Positions 22,781-35,055 of a stretch of 64,000 bases of DNA are shown here, piece after piece. Under the pieces are notes generated by a model. The model was not told where the DNA came from, did no database searches, and worked only from the letters and a program-made list of their open reading frames with translations. The translations under genes were made by a program, and so were the position numbers. Position 1 is the stretch's first letter. The number at the start of each line of letters is the position of its first letter. The DNA lies in contig DEKX01000028.1 in the NCBI GenBank assembly GCA_002354095.1, forward strand, positions 62,001 through 126,000, in the 5' to 3' direction. Source of the DNA: Prevotella sp. UBA2711. Lineage in GTDB: Bacteria; Bacteroidota; Bacteroidia; Bacteroidales; Bacteroidaceae.

Positions 22781-25489
22781 ATGAGATTTTTCAAAACATT
22801 CATATTCACATTATTGGGCATGAGTTGTCATGCCCAAAATCCTTTTGTACAGACATGGTTTACCAGTGACCCTGCTCCTATGGAACACAACGGAACACTC
22901 TATGTCTATACGGGTCATGATGAAGACGGTGCCGATTTCTTCTGGATGCAGGAATGGCGCGTGTATAGCACAGAGGACATGGTCAATTGGACAGACCACG
23001 GTTCTCCTTTGGCTTTAGAAAGTTTCTCATGGGCTGACGACCGTGCCTGGGCGAGCCAGTGTGTAGAGCGCAACGGCAAATTCTACTGGTATATCTGTGC
23101 ACACTCCAAACTGACGAATGGTATGGCTATTGGTGTGGCTGTCGGTGATACTCCCACTGGTCCTTTCCGAGATGCTATCGGCAAACCCCTGTTTGACAAT
23201 GGCAGTTGGGATCATATCGACCCCACCGTTCTCATAGATGATGACGGACAGGCATGGCTGATGTGGGGCAATCCCCAGTGTTATTACCTGAAGCTGAACG
23301 AGGACATGGTATCATACAAGGGAGAGCTGGGATTGCTTGACATGACAGAGGAAGCCTTTGGTGGTCCGATGATGAGTAAACGCGAAAAAGGAAAGCAGTA
23401 CAAAGACAGTTATGTAGAGGGACCCTGGCTGACTAAGCGCAATGGCACCTACCAATTATTGTATGCTGCCGGTGGCGTACCAGAACATATTTCATACAGT
23501 ACAGCTTCTTCGCCTGCCGGACCATGGAAATACGCTGGCGAAATCATGCCCCTATGTGATACCAACTCATTTACCAACCACTGCGGTGTGATTGATTATA
23601 AGGGACACAGTTATTTCTTCTACCATACAGGAAAACTTCCGCAGGGCGGCGGATTTGGACGTAGTGTTGCTGTTGAGGAATTCAAATACAATGCCGATGG
23701 CAGTTTCCCGAAGATTATGCCGACTGACCAAGGTGTGAAGCCTTTGTCCTCTTTCAACCCTTATCGCAAAGTCGAAGCTGAGACAATGGCTTTCTCAAAG
23801 GGTATCAAGACGGAACAAAACGACAAAATCGGAGTCTATGTAACCAGTATCCACCATGGCGATTACATCAAACTACGACAAGTAGATTTCGGAAACAAGA
23901 CTCCTCGAACGTTTACTGCACGTGTGGCCAGTGGATTACGTGGCGGAGCCATCGAAATCCGTATTGACAGTATCGGTGGACAGCTATTAGGTCGCATAGC
24001 CGTTCCTGCAACAGGTGGATGGGAAGAATGGCAGACATTGACAACCGATCTGACCGCGATTGCCACGGGTACACACGATCTCTATTTAGTATTTACAGGT
24101 CGTAAAGGGCCTCAGCTCTTCAATTTCGATTGGTGGGAGATGCGTGGTTTGGAACAGGTGAACATGCCTTTGTTCCAAACGAAATTTACGGCAGACCCCT
24201 CGCCATTAGTCATCGGCGATACCCTATTCCTATATACCTCTCATGATGCCTCTCCTGAGGACATCCCCGATCCCAATGAAAAGAGTTCGGCAGGTTTCTT
24301 CATGTACGATTGGCTCTTATGGTCAACCACAGATATGGTGAACTGGACGGAGCACGGTGCCGTAGCCTCTTTAAAGGAATTCCCATGGCGCAGTCGCGAA
24401 AATGGTGCCTGGGCCATCCAGACCATTGAACGTAATGGCAAATACTATCTCTATGCCCCACTCCACGGACACGGCATCGGGGTATTAGTAGCTGATTCTC
24501 CTTATGGCCCGTTCAAAGACCCGCTTGGCAAGCCATTGGTTTGGCAACAGGAACACTGGGACGACATTGACCCCACGGTTTTTGTGGATGATGATGGGCA
24601 GGCCTATATGTATTGGGGAAATCCTCACACTTATTATGCCAAACTGAATGACGATATGATATCCTTGAAAGGAGATATTGTCAAACTAGATTATCATCTT
24701 GATAATTATCAGGAAGGACCTTGGTTTTATAAACGAAATGGACAATATTATCTGGCATACGCTACCACCTGTTGTCCTGAAGCTTTGGGCTATGCGATGA
24801 GCGATTCTCCCACAGGACCTTGGGAGTGGAAGGGGTATATTATGAAACCTACAGAGCGTGACCGCGGAAATCATCCTGGTATCTGCGATTTCAAAGGCCA
24901 CTCCTACATCTTTGGACAAAACTACGACCTGATGCACATGGAGACCTTCATCCATCATGAGCGCCGCAGTGTTTCAGCTACTGAAATCAAATACCTCGCT
25001 GATGGCACTATCGGGGAAGTTCCCTATTGGCTCGATCAGCAACCTATCAAACAACTCCAATGGCTCAATCCATACCAGCGAGTGGAAGCAGAGACGATGT
25101 CTTGGGGCTTTGGACTGAAAAGTGCCAAGATGGGCATTGCCAATACGGGGGTTATTGCCGATATGCCCGCTTCAACAGGTAAGAAGAATATGTATATCTA
25201 TGATATAAATGACGGCGAATATATTCGCTTGCGTGGTGTTGATTTTGCCGGCGGTGCCAAGAAATTCCATATCACAGCTTCCTCCACAGGCAGTTGCACC
25301 ATCACACTCCATTTAGACAGTACAGACGGTCCCGTCATTGGAACGGCTGTTATCAGCAACACCGGTACCATAGAGAAATACCGTTCTTTCACTGCAAAAG
25401 TGAAGAATGCTGCTGGTGTTCATGACTTATACATCTGTTTCAACAATAACAAAGGCGACACACGTTTAGACTGGTGGAAATTCGAATGA
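22781..25489 (+). CDS. Tandem double GH43 protein with two CBM6-like modules
   Basis: A 902-residue secreted protein built from two homologous halves. Half one (about 20-455): GH43 domain opening NPFVQTWFTSDPAPMEHNG, DHIDPTVLIDDDGQAWLMWG, then a CBM6-like sandwich from NPYRKVEAETMAFSKG. Half two (about 456-902): MPLFQTKFTADPSPLVIGD, DDIDPTVFVDDDGQAYMYWG, then NPYQRVEAETMSWGFG. Both halves keep the opening Asp, the IDPTV Asp and YxEGPW-type Glu motifs, so both may be active. Expected role is arabinofuranosidase/xylosidase on branched xylan oligomers. The halves are diverged, so the duplication is old. It overlaps the GH31 gene by four bases. Confidence 0.88.
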   Translation: MRFFKTFIFTLLGMSCHAQNPFVQTWFTSDPAPMEHNGTLYVYTGHDEDGADFFWMQEWRVYSTEDMVNWTDHGSPLALESFSWADDRAWASQCVERNGKFYWYICAHSKLTNGMAIGVAVGDTPTGPFRDAIGKPLFDNGSWDHIDPTVLIDDDGQAWLMWGNPQCYYLKLNEDMVSYKGELGLLDMTEEAFGGPMMSKREKGKQYKDSYVEGPWLTKRNGTYQLLYAAGGVPEHISYSTASSPAGPWKYAGEIMPLCDTNSFTNHCGVIDYKGHSYFFYHTGKLPQGGGFGRSVAVEEFKYNADGSFPKIMPTDQGVKPLSSFNPYRKVEAETMAFSKGIKTEQNDKIGVYVTSIHHGDYIKLRQVDFGNKTPRTFTARVASGLRGGAIEIRIDSIGGQLLGRIAVPATGGWEEWQTLTTDLTAIATGTHDLYLVFTGRKGPQLFNFDWWEMRGLEQVNMPLFQTKFTADPSPLVIGDTLFLYTSHDASPEDIPDPNEKSSAGFFMYDWLLWSTTDMVNWTEHGAVASLKEFPWRSRENGAWAIQTIERNGKYYLYAPLHGHGIGVLVADSPYGPFKDPLGKPLVWQQEHWDDIDPTVFVDDDGQAYMYWGNPHTYYAKLNDDMISLKGDIVKLDYHLDNYQEGPWFYKRNGQYYLAYATTCCPEALGYAMSDSPTGPWEWKGYIMKPTERDRGNHPGICDFKGHSYIFGQNYDLMHMETFIHHERRSVSATEIKYLADGTIGEVPYWLDQQPIKQLQWLNPYQRVEAETMSWGFGLKSAKMGIANTGVIADMPASTGKKNMYIYDINDGEYIRLRGVDFAGGAKKFHITASSTGSCTITLHLDSTDGPVIGTAVISNTGTIEKYRSFTAKVKNAAGVHDLYICFNNNKGDTRLDWWKFE

Positions 25490-27636
25490 TGAAAAAAGTA
25501 CTTCTATCACTTTTCTTACTTTTCTCCTTGACCTACGCTCAGGGAAAGGGCATGCTGACGGTTAAGAAAGTAGCTCGCAATGCTGTCAGAATACAATATC
25601 AGGAATCTGAAACTCCTGACACCATGCCTGACTGGTTATATGTGAAGCACGATGAGGTGGAACAATGTGATATCATCGTTGAAAAGAACGATGCCAACCA
25701 AACACTGATACTCAAAGACCGAAACGGGGAAACGCTGTTTCATGCTGTCCGCCATGAACTGTCTCAAGACGGAGCTACCCTGACTTTCGAATCTCCCAAG
25801 GACGAGAGTCTCTTCGGACTCGGTCAGTTCCAGGATGGATATAGCAATGTTCGAGGACTCTCCCGCCGACTGACACAGGTGAATACACAAATCAGTCTGC
25901 CCATGCTCCTGTCGAGTAAGGGCTATGGTATTCTTTGGAACAACTACGGACTGACGGAGTTTAACCCCTGCCAGCACAGTATCAAGCTCACCAAGCGTGA
26001 AGGAGCTGCCCAGCAGGAAATTGTCAACGTCACCTCAACAGAGGGTGGAAAGCAGGAAGTTCGTGAACGCCACATCTTTGAGGCTGATTTCCTGATTCCC
26101 GAAACCGGCGATTACAGTCTATTGCTGGATGTAGGTCAGAAAATGGCTCGTCGCCACCATCTCACGATTGATGGCAAAACCGTCATTGAGATGCAGAATG
26201 TATGGCTTCCGCCCACTACCTCAAAAATCGTTCGGTTAAAAGCAGGCCGTCACCACCTGACTGCAGAACTGACACGTGATGACCAACCCGTTTTATATTA
26301 TAATAAGGTAAAAGATGAAACCGTCTTTCACTCTCCCATCGCCTCAGCAGTCGATTATACCGTATTCATCGGTTCTGCCGATGAAATAATCGCCACTTAT
26401 CGTGACCTTACCGGCCATGCTCCACTGATGCCAGACTGGGCATTGGGTTATATCCACTGCCGCGAGCGGTTTCATTCTTCGGAAGAGATTCTACAGACAG
26501 CCAAGCGGTTCCGTGCTGAGGGAATGCCTATCAGTATGATTGTGCAAGACTGGCAATATTGGGGGAAACATGGTTGGAACTCCATGCAGTTTGACGAGGA
26601 CTATTATCCCGACCCGAAGGCACTGACTGACAGTCTTCACCAGCTGGACATCCGTCTGATGCTCTCCGTATGGTCGAAGATTGACAAGAACTCAGAAGTG
26701 GGTAAGGAGATGCTGATGGGTGATCACTACATTCCAGGCACTGACTGGATTGACTTTTTCAACCCAGAAGCAGCCCAGGCGTATTGGAAGCACTTCCGTG
26801 AGCGTCTCTTACCATTAGGTATTGATGCCTGGTGGCAAGATGCTACAGAACCAGAGAATGACGACCTCGTCGGGCGGCGCGTCAATCATGGGCGATGGGC
26901 TGGAGAACAGGTTCGCAATGTCTATCCCCTACTGGTTAATAAGACCGTCTATGAAGGACTGGTGGCTGCGGGCCGCCAACCGATGATTCTCACCCGTTGT
27001 GGATTCCCTGGCATCCAGCGTTACGGATCAGCCCTGTGGAGTGGTGATGTGGGTAATGACTGGGAGACCTTCCGCCGGCAGATCACAGCAGGACTGGGCG
27101 TTCAGGCAGCAGGTATTCCATGGTGGACATACGATGCCGGAGGTTTCTTCCGTCCCTATAACCAATACACTGACAGTGCCTATATAGAACGTATGCTTCG
27201 ATGGATTGAGACCAGCGTTTATCTGCCACTGATGCGCGTACACGGTTATATGAGCAATACGGAACCCTGGAACTATGGTCCTGAGGCACAAACCATCATT
27301 ACCAACTGTCTGAAAGAACGTGAAAGCATGTTGCCCTATATCCAGCACTGTGCCAAACGTGTTGCAGAGGAAGGATATACCATCATGCGCCCGCTCCTTT
27401 TCGACTTTGCGGACGACCCTGAGGCATTGAAACAAAAATACGAATACATGTTTGGCCCCACTTATCTCATCAGTCCTGTCACCGAACCCGGTGTTACCGA
27501 ATGGCAGACATACCTTCCGAAAAACAAAGGAGGATGGAAAGACAAACTGACAGGACAGCATTACGAGGGTGGGCAAACCGTGACTACCCCTGTGGATAAA
27601 ACCCACATCCCCATTTTCATCAGAATGAACCAATAA
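25486..27636 (+). CDS. GH31 alpha-xylosidase/alpha-glucosidase with PA14 insert
   Basis: About 716 residues, signal peptide to AQG. After the N-terminal GH31 beta-sandwich, a PA14-like insert occupies about residues 190-285 (FEADFLIPETGDYSLLLDVG), an arrangement known from bacterial alpha-xylosidases. The barrel shows IVQDWQYWGKHGWNSM, WWQDATEPEND (nucleophile Asp) and ALWSGDVGNDWETFRRQI (acid/base Asp). The PA14 insert favours alpha-xylosidase, but in a xylan cluster the target could be another alpha-linked side sugar. The start at 25486 (MMKK) uses the ATGA overlap with the preceding stop; an ATG at 25474 would lie further inside the previous gene. Confidence 0.88.
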   Translation: MMKKVLLSLFLLFSLTYAQGKGMLTVKKVARNAVRIQYQESETPDTMPDWLYVKHDEVEQCDIIVEKNDANQTLILKDRNGETLFHAVRHELSQDGATLTFESPKDESLFGLGQFQDGYSNVRGLSRRLTQVNTQISLPMLLSSKGYGILWNNYGLTEFNPCQHSIKLTKREGAAQQEIVNVTSTEGGKQEVRERHIFEADFLIPETGDYSLLLDVGQKMARRHHLTIDGKTVIEMQNVWLPPTTSKIVRLKAGRHHLTAELTRDDQPVLYYNKVKDETVFHSPIASAVDYTVFIGSADEIIATYRDLTGHAPLMPDWALGYIHCRERFHSSEEILQTAKRFRAEGMPISMIVQDWQYWGKHGWNSMQFDEDYYPDPKALTDSLHQLDIRLMLSVWSKIDKNSEVGKEMLMGDHYIPGTDWIDFFNPEAAQAYWKHFRERLLPLGIDAWWQDATEPENDDLVGRRVNHGRWAGEQVRNVYPLLVNKTVYEGLVAAGRQPMILTRCGFPGIQRYGSALWSGDVGNDWETFRRQITAGLGVQAAGIPWWTYDAGGFFRPYNQYTDSAYIERMLRWIETSVYLPLMRVHGYMSNTEPWNYGPEAQTIITNCLKERESMLPYIQHCAKRVAEEGYTIMRPLLFDFADDPEALKQKYEYMFGPTYLISPVTEPGVTEWQTYLPKNKGGWKDKLTGQHYEGGQTVTTPVDKTHIPIFIRMNQ

Positions 27637-27649
27637 AACTATTAAGATT

Positions 27650-28555
27650 ATGACAAAGAAAATAATATTATTCATGCTTGGCTGTTTCATGATGATTGAC
27701 ACAGCCAGTAGCCAAAGTAAAGAATTAATTGTTGAGGAAGGTGGAACCGGACGCTATAAGTCTATCATGAAAGAAGAAGCTTCACTGCCTGCTCACACCG
27801 TTTTCGTACCACAGGACCTGTCGGCCTTCAATGCCACTAACCCCCTCCCCGTTCTGGTATGGGGCAATGGTGCCTGTACTGACTCGCCATGGGAACACTT
27901 CAAGTTCCTCAACGAGATAGCTTCCCATGGCTTTATCGTATTGGCTACGGGCTATATTCCCATGGTGGAAGAACCCTACAAAGGCCCTATGTCAACCACT
28001 CAACAGCAGATAGAGAGCATCGACTGGGCTTTCGCTCAGAACGCCGACCCACAATCGCCCTACTATCAGAAGATAGACACAAAGAACATCTGTGTCGCTG
28101 GTATGTCATGCGGCGGTCTGCAGACACTTTTCAATTGTGCTGATCCACGCATCACCACACTGATGATATGCAATAGTGGTCTGTTTAACCAGCAGAATGC
28201 AGGACAGGCAGTAGGCGGTATGCCCATGCCTCCTAAGGAGAAACTGAAGGAGATTCACACCCCCGTGATGTATATGCTGGGAGGTGAGACCGATATTGCC
28301 TATGGCAATGGTATGGACGATTTCCGTCGCATCCAGCATGTACCTGCCTGTGTCATCAACTATCCCGTAGGTCATGGTGGCACCTATCGCCAACCTCACG
28401 GTGGCGAATTCACCATTCCGGCATTGGCTTGGTTGCAGTGGCAACTGAAGGGCGACAAGGAAGCTGGCAAAATGTTTACCGGCAAGGACCCCGGACTCTT
28501 AAAGCGTAAGGACTGGACGCTGGAAAAGAATGCAAAGTTTGACAAGCTACACTAA
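27650..28555 (+). CDS. Secreted alpha/beta-hydrolase, putative carbohydrate esterase
   Basis: A 301-residue protein with signal peptide (about 1-21). The nucleophile elbow GMSCGG (Ser153) and the late VGHGGTY (likely catalytic His) place it in the alpha/beta-hydrolase superfamily; WGNGACTDSPWEHFKFLNEI is a probable oxyanion region. Proteins of this kind are commonly annotated as acetyl xylan esterase or PHB-depolymerase-like. Position between GH31 and GH43 suggests removal of acyl groups from xylan side chains, but the family assignment is loose and the substrate is inferred. Confidence 0.72.
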   Translation: MTKKIILFMLGCFMMIDTASSQSKELIVEEGGTGRYKSIMKEEASLPAHTVFVPQDLSAFNATNPLPVLVWGNGACTDSPWEHFKFLNEIASHGFIVLATGYIPMVEEPYKGPMSTTQQQIESIDWAFAQNADPQSPYYQKIDTKNICVAGMSCGGLQTLFNCADPRITTLMICNSGLFNQQNAGQAVGGMPMPPKEKLKEIHTPVMYMLGGETDIAYGNGMDDFRRIQHVPACVINYPVGHGGTYRQPHGGEFTIPALAWLQWQLKGDKEAGKMFTGKDPGLLKRKDWTLEKNAKFDKLH

Positions 28556-28565
28556 ATCCCTTTGA

Positions 28566-30206
28566 ATGATGAAAAGGATTTATTTTATCCTCGCCTGCAT
28601 CCTGCTTATGCAGGCAGCAAGTGTCCGTGCAGACGACTACGAGACGCTGCACATGGAGAAGATTCAGAACCCGATGCTTTGGGCTGATGTTCCCGACCCC
28701 GATGTCATCCGTGTCGGCGACACCTATTATTTAGTGTCTACCACCATGCACCTGATGCCTGGAGCCCCCATCATGGCTTCCAAGGACCTGAAGAACTGGG
28801 AGACCGTGGGATACATCTTCGACCGACTCACCGACTCGCCGAAGTACGACCTCCAGAACGGTACCGTCTACGGACGAGGACAATGGGCAACATCCCTGAA
28901 ATATCATAATGGCAAGTTCTATGCCTTGTTGGCTCCCAACGAGCAAGGAGCCATGGGTGACACTTATATCTTCACTGCCGAGAAAGCAGAAGGCCCTTGG
29001 ACTATCGTGTCGCGCATGCGCCATTTCCACGACTGTTCTTTGTTTTTCGATGATGACAACAGAGTCTATGTTATCTACGGCACTGGCGAGATGATGGAAC
29101 TGAAGCCTGACCTTTCTGATGTCATAGAAGGTACGCACAGACAGATTTTCCAGCGTGAGGAAGACGAAAAGGGAATCCTGGAGGGCAGTCGCATGATTAA
29201 GCACAATGGTAAATACTACCTATTGATGATATCCCACGTATATGCCCCTGGGAAACACCGCAGAGAGGTTTGCTACCGCGCTGACGACATCCACGGTCCC
29301 TATGAGAAGCAGGTGATACTGGAAAGCGAATTCGGCGGATTCTCCTATGAGGCACAGGGTACAATTGTAGATACCCCTGACGGCGACTGGTACGGCATTA
29401 TCTTCCAGGATCGCGGCGGTGTAGGCAGGGTGCTGACAGTCATGCCCTGTCGCTGGATTAACGGTTGGCCTATGCTGGGGGACGAAAACGGAAAAGTCCC
29501 GGAAACAGTACGCCCTCTTATAGCAGGACAAAGAAACTGCCATATCGTGAAGTCTGATGATTTCTCTGCATCCAAGCTGGGACTGCATTGGCAGTGGAAC
29601 CACAACCCCGTCTCTGAGGCATGGTCGCTCAACGAGCGCCCTGGCTACCTGCGACTAAAGACCAATCGGATTGTAAGCAATCTCTATCTGGCTCCCAACA
29701 CCCTGACGCAACGCATGGAAGGTCCGGCATGCAGTGGCAGCATCACCATAGATATTGCAAATATGAAAGACGGTGACTGCGCCGGACTGGCCGCATTCAA
29801 TAGTGACACAGGCGCCCTCGTCATCAAGAAAAAAGGAAAGAAACTCTTTTTAGAGATGGTGGAAATGTCAGTAGCACTGACTGACAAGGATAAGGAAGTT
29901 ACCGATTACAAGGAGAAGGTTGTGGAATGCATTTCCCTCAACCCTCAACTCTCAATCCTCAACTCCCAACTATTCCTCCGCATCGATGCCGATTTCCACC
30001 CTGTGGAAGGAAAGAGAGGTCGGGATGTCGCTAACTTCTACTATAGCCTTGACGGCAGAGAGTGGACCCAGGTCGGCACAACAGACTACCATCTCAGTTT
30101 CGATTGGCGCCGCTTCTTTATGGGAACAAAATTCGGCATTTTCTGCTATGCCACAAAGAAAACTGGCGGATACGTGGATATTGATGCCTTCGACTACAAG
30201 AGATGA
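28566..30206 (+). CDS. GH43 (subfamily 12-like) beta-xylosidase/arabinofuranosidase
   Basis: A 546-residue secreted enzyme, signal peptide to about VRADD. The catalytic five-blade domain begins NPMLWADVPDPDVIRVGDTY (general-base Asp) with FHDCSLFFDDDNRVYVIYG and ILEGSRMIKHNGKYYL (acid Glu). A C-terminal beta-sandwich (KLGLHWQWNHNPVSEAW to the end) is the typical GH43_12 accessory domain. It should cleave xylose or arabinose from xylan oligomers. Last gene of the operon begun at 17357. Its 3' end overlaps the convergent GH9 gene by 13 bases and no terminator was found between them. An alternative start is the second Met at 28569. Confidence 0.9.
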   Translation: MMKRIYFILACILLMQAASVRADDYETLHMEKIQNPMLWADVPDPDVIRVGDTYYLVSTTMHLMPGAPIMASKDLKNWETVGYIFDRLTDSPKYDLQNGTVYGRGQWATSLKYHNGKFYALLAPNEQGAMGDTYIFTAEKAEGPWTIVSRMRHFHDCSLFFDDDNRVYVIYGTGEMMELKPDLSDVIEGTHRQIFQREEDEKGILEGSRMIKHNGKYYLLMISHVYAPGKHRREVCYRADDIHGPYEKQVILESEFGGFSYEAQGTIVDTPDGDWYGIIFQDRGGVGRVLTVMPCRWINGWPMLGDENGKVPETVRPLIAGQRNCHIVKSDDFSASKLGLHWQWNHNPVSEAWSLNERPGYLRLKTNRIVSNLYLAPNTLTQRMEGPACSGSITIDIANMKDGDCAGLAAFNSDTGALVIKKKGKKLFLEMVEMSVALTDKDKEVTDYKEKVVECISLNPQLSILNSQLFLRIDADFHPVEGKRGRDVANFYYSLDGREWTQVGTTDYHLSFDWRRFFMGTKFGIFCYATKKTGGYVDIDAFDYKR

Positions 30207-32689
30207 CGCGCTGCCAATACCAAGAACATATAGTGCGACGAGCCGCCCCCTAAGACATACTCCACTTGCTGCCAAAGGAATGGGAATTCCAACAGTTCTG
30301 GGAAGTCGGGACGTATCAGTGCCGTTCCTGATACTACACCTCCGGGGATATACGACCAGTCGGCTCGGTTCAGTCCGTATGCTACTGTCGCCGACTTCGC
30401 CCCTACTCCAGAGGCAAAGGATGCCGTATTACTGCCAGGATGGCATCCTAAGATAAAGTTCAAAGCATTAAAAACAGTCTCTTTGGGGAAAATATCTGGA
30501 TATGCACTTGTCAGGTAATAATATTCGAAACCGAAGCGTTGGATATCCCAACCAGCTCCCCAGATGGACGGGCGGTAAGGTACACCGTAAGGTGTCTCTG
30601 CTGCCAGTTTCTCCAAATCGGCACGATAAGATGTCAATGCCTGCCGATAGGCTGCTGCAAAAGCCTTGGCACGCTTGTCTTTCATCGTTTCCATCTTCTT
30701 CACCACACGTGTCAACAGCCAACCTGTATGACGGATACTCTTACACACCATTTCCTGTTGCCCGATAATGTAGTCAAGATAGGACTGTTCGCCAGTAGTC
30801 AGATAAAGCTCAACGGCTGCCTGCAATTTCATCTTGCTGTCAGCACCGTTGTAAATCTTCAATGCGATGTCCAGACATTCCTTGCTAAGAGCATCGTTAT
30901 AGCCCCGCAGTGCCCGACTGACGGCAGCCAGTTGAGCAGCTGTTGAAATGGCACGGAAAGGATTCTCCTCCGTGAATATCCAGCGGTCGTCATCATTGCC
31001 AATGATACCATCGGTCATAGCAGAGGCATCGCCCAACAATACATATTGTCGCAAGTTATTACAGATAATGCCGCGATAAAGTCTGCCCAATGCCTGATAA
31101 CTACGGACCACCGTCAGCGCACCGTTTTCTATCTGCTGCAGAATGTCATTCTTCCCGTCGGACTCATGAATCTCCACGCAGTGTTTTTGCTGGTCTATAG
31201 CAGTCACGTCAATCTCGGGACGGAAAGCCTCGTAAGCCAGTGTCAGGATATAGGCTTCTCCTGCCTGCGACTCTACTCGCAAATCAAAATCACCGGCATC
31301 ATGCCAGCCACCGACATTCACTCCTGGCACAATGGCACCAGCTTCATATTTGGAAAGTCCTGGGCGTTGGTCGTAACCGTCAATATGATTACCTACTGCT
31401 GCCATCAGAGCATCATCCATGTGACAGGCATCATGCCATATGCGATATTTCTCACTGACACGCATGTGACACATCTGAACAGGCAGAAAATATTCGATGA
31501 CAGGCTGCCAGACACCCCGCTCATAGATATCCGTAGCTATACGGAACACGGAAGATTCCGACTGCCCATACTTTATTTTATATAAGCCCGGCTGCACTAC
31601 ATCACTGAAATCAGCCTTCAGATAACGGTAACGCAAGAATTTACCCCATACCTGAGGTTGCATGGTCTTAGCAACGGTCTCACCTTCACTGTCGATACGT
31701 ATCAACTGCACCTCGGCGGTCGAAGTATCACGGGCATCTGTCTCAATGACAGCCTGCTTCTGCCCTGTCGGGTGATAGCCAATCTGCGAAATCTGCACGA
31801 CTGGCTGATAGTGCCAGTCACTGACCACGTTCGGGGTGATGATCCACTTCACAGCACCCTTCGTGGCACCAGCCTTTATCTCACTGCGCAGCACGAACCA
31901 ACCGTTGTTATGGTTCATACGCCCGTCATAGAGTTTCAATGGTTCCGTCAGCGACTCGATGGTCAACTTACTATAAGGGTCGTCGGGACGCGAGGTAAAC
32001 TTCCGTCCTACGGCATACGGCTCAGCAATCAGTCTGTCAGCAGTATAAGGACTATAGCCCGTCGCATTCAAATGGTCAATATCCGCCTTCTGCCCCTTTC
32101 CAGTATAGAAATCACCGATGTGCAGATTATTCTCCGCTGTAGTCAGTAGTGGCGAATTAGGCTGCTGCGGATAAATACCCGTCAGCCCGTCCATCAGCCA
32201 AGGCTTACCAAACAGCCAGCCTGGGAAGAACTCTATATTGAAGCCTACTTTGCCCAACAGGAAATCAGGAACAGGCTTGTCCAAGTCAACAGTCACAACA
32301 ATGTTCTTACCCTGACTCTCAACATTGACCTGATAGGTCACGACGTAATCAGGATAAACCATCGGATTGAAACCTGTCAGATGACGTGAGGAGTCTGGAT
32401 AGCACAGCGTGGTCACGATGCGATTCCCCTCTACCTTCCTGCTCAGTTGCTTAGGAACCGGCTGCCACTGCCCTGGTGTAGCCTCCATACGGATATCACC
32501 ATTAGTAGCTATACGATGCCCGTTCATGATCACACAGACACCACCCTGATGACCCTCCGGATAGAAATCGCTGAATGCCATAACATCCACACCGCCCTGA
32601 CGGAAATATCCCTCAGGTAACATTTGGAAAGACTGTGCCGCCAGCAACTGTGCCGTCAACACCATAAAGCCCAATAATAGTTTTCTCAT
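30194..32689 (-). CDS. GH9 family endo-glucanase-like enzyme
   Basis: An 831-residue secreted protein (signal peptide LLLGFMVLTAQLLAAQ). The N-terminal 300 residues form a beta-rich domain I do not recognise. An Ig-like CelD_N domain (PVVQISQIGYHPTGQKQAVI, about 305-390) follows, then the (alpha/alpha)6 GH9 catalytic domain with GGWHDAGDFDLRVES (catalytic Asp pair) and the C-terminal GLNRADWSYIPGG and WQQVEYVLGGGSSHY (likely acid Glu). It may cleave beta-1,4-glucan or xyloglucan-type chains. An in-frame ATG at 32827 would add 46 residues crossing its own promoter, so 32689 is used. Divergent from the GH10-CE1 gene, convergent with GH43. Confidence 0.87.
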   Translation of the reverse strand: MRKLLLGFMVLTAQLLAAQSFQMLPEGYFRQGGVDVMAFSDFYPEGHQGGVCVIMNGHRIATNGDIRMEATPGQWQPVPKQLSRKVEGNRIVTTLCYPDSSRHLTGFNPMVYPDYVVTYQVNVESQGKNIVVTVDLDKPVPDFLLGKVGFNIEFFPGWLFGKPWLMDGLTGIYPQQPNSPLLTTAENNLHIGDFYTGKGQKADIDHLNATGYSPYTADRLIAEPYAVGRKFTSRPDDPYSKLTIESLTEPLKLYDGRMNHNNGWFVLRSEIKAGATKGAVKWIITPNVVSDWHYQPVVQISQIGYHPTGQKQAVIETDARDTSTAEVQLIRIDSEGETVAKTMQPQVWGKFLRYRYLKADFSDVVQPGLYKIKYGQSESSVFRIATDIYERGVWQPVIEYFLPVQMCHMRVSEKYRIWHDACHMDDALMAAVGNHIDGYDQRPGLSKYEAGAIVPGVNVGGWHDAGDFDLRVESQAGEAYILTLAYEAFRPEIDVTAIDQQKHCVEIHESDGKNDILQQIENGALTVVRSYQALGRLYRGIICNNLRQYVLLGDASAMTDGIIGNDDDRWIFTEENPFRAISTAAQLAAVSRALRGYNDALSKECLDIALKIYNGADSKMKLQAAVELYLTTGEQSYLDYIIGQQEMVCKSIRHTGWLLTRVVKKMETMKDKRAKAFAAAYRQALTSYRADLEKLAAETPYGVPYRPSIWGAGWDIQRFGFEYYYLTSAYPDIFPKETVFNALNFILGCHPGSNTASFASGVGAKSATVAYGLNRADWSYIPGGVVSGTALIRPDFPELLEFPFLWQQVEYVLGGGSSHYMFLVLAARHLL

Positions 32690-32717
32690 TGCTAGCAGTT
32701 TTTTAGTTATTATGGTT

Positions 32718-32726
32718 GCAAAGTTA
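32718..32726 (-). promoter_or_regulatory. -7 box of the GH9 gene
   Basis: TAACTTTGC on the minus strand, 28 bases before the start at 32689. TTG at 32747-32749 gives a 20-base -33 spacing. Confidence 0.6.
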
Positions 32727-32812
32727 ACCTTTTTATCTGATAATAGCAACTGTTTGTTACATTTACGACATAATATGATACAAAAGGCAAGAAAAATCTC
32801 ACTTTTTTTTCT

Positions 32813-32821
32813 TACCTTTGC
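32813..32821 (+). promoter_or_regulatory. -7 box of the GH10-CE1 gene
   Basis: TACCTTTGC lies 45 bases before the start at 32867. No -33 TTTG is apparent. Its divergent orientation to the GH9 promoter allows shared regulation from the roughly 85 bases between them. Confidence 0.6.
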
Positions 32822-32830
32822 AACCACTAA

Positions 32831-35050
<2,220 letters not shown>

Positions 35051-35055
35051 GATTT

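Noticed and set aside
32690..32827. Longer GH9 start at 32827
   Set aside because: The extra 46 residues are not a signal peptide and pass through the -7 box at 32718-32726.
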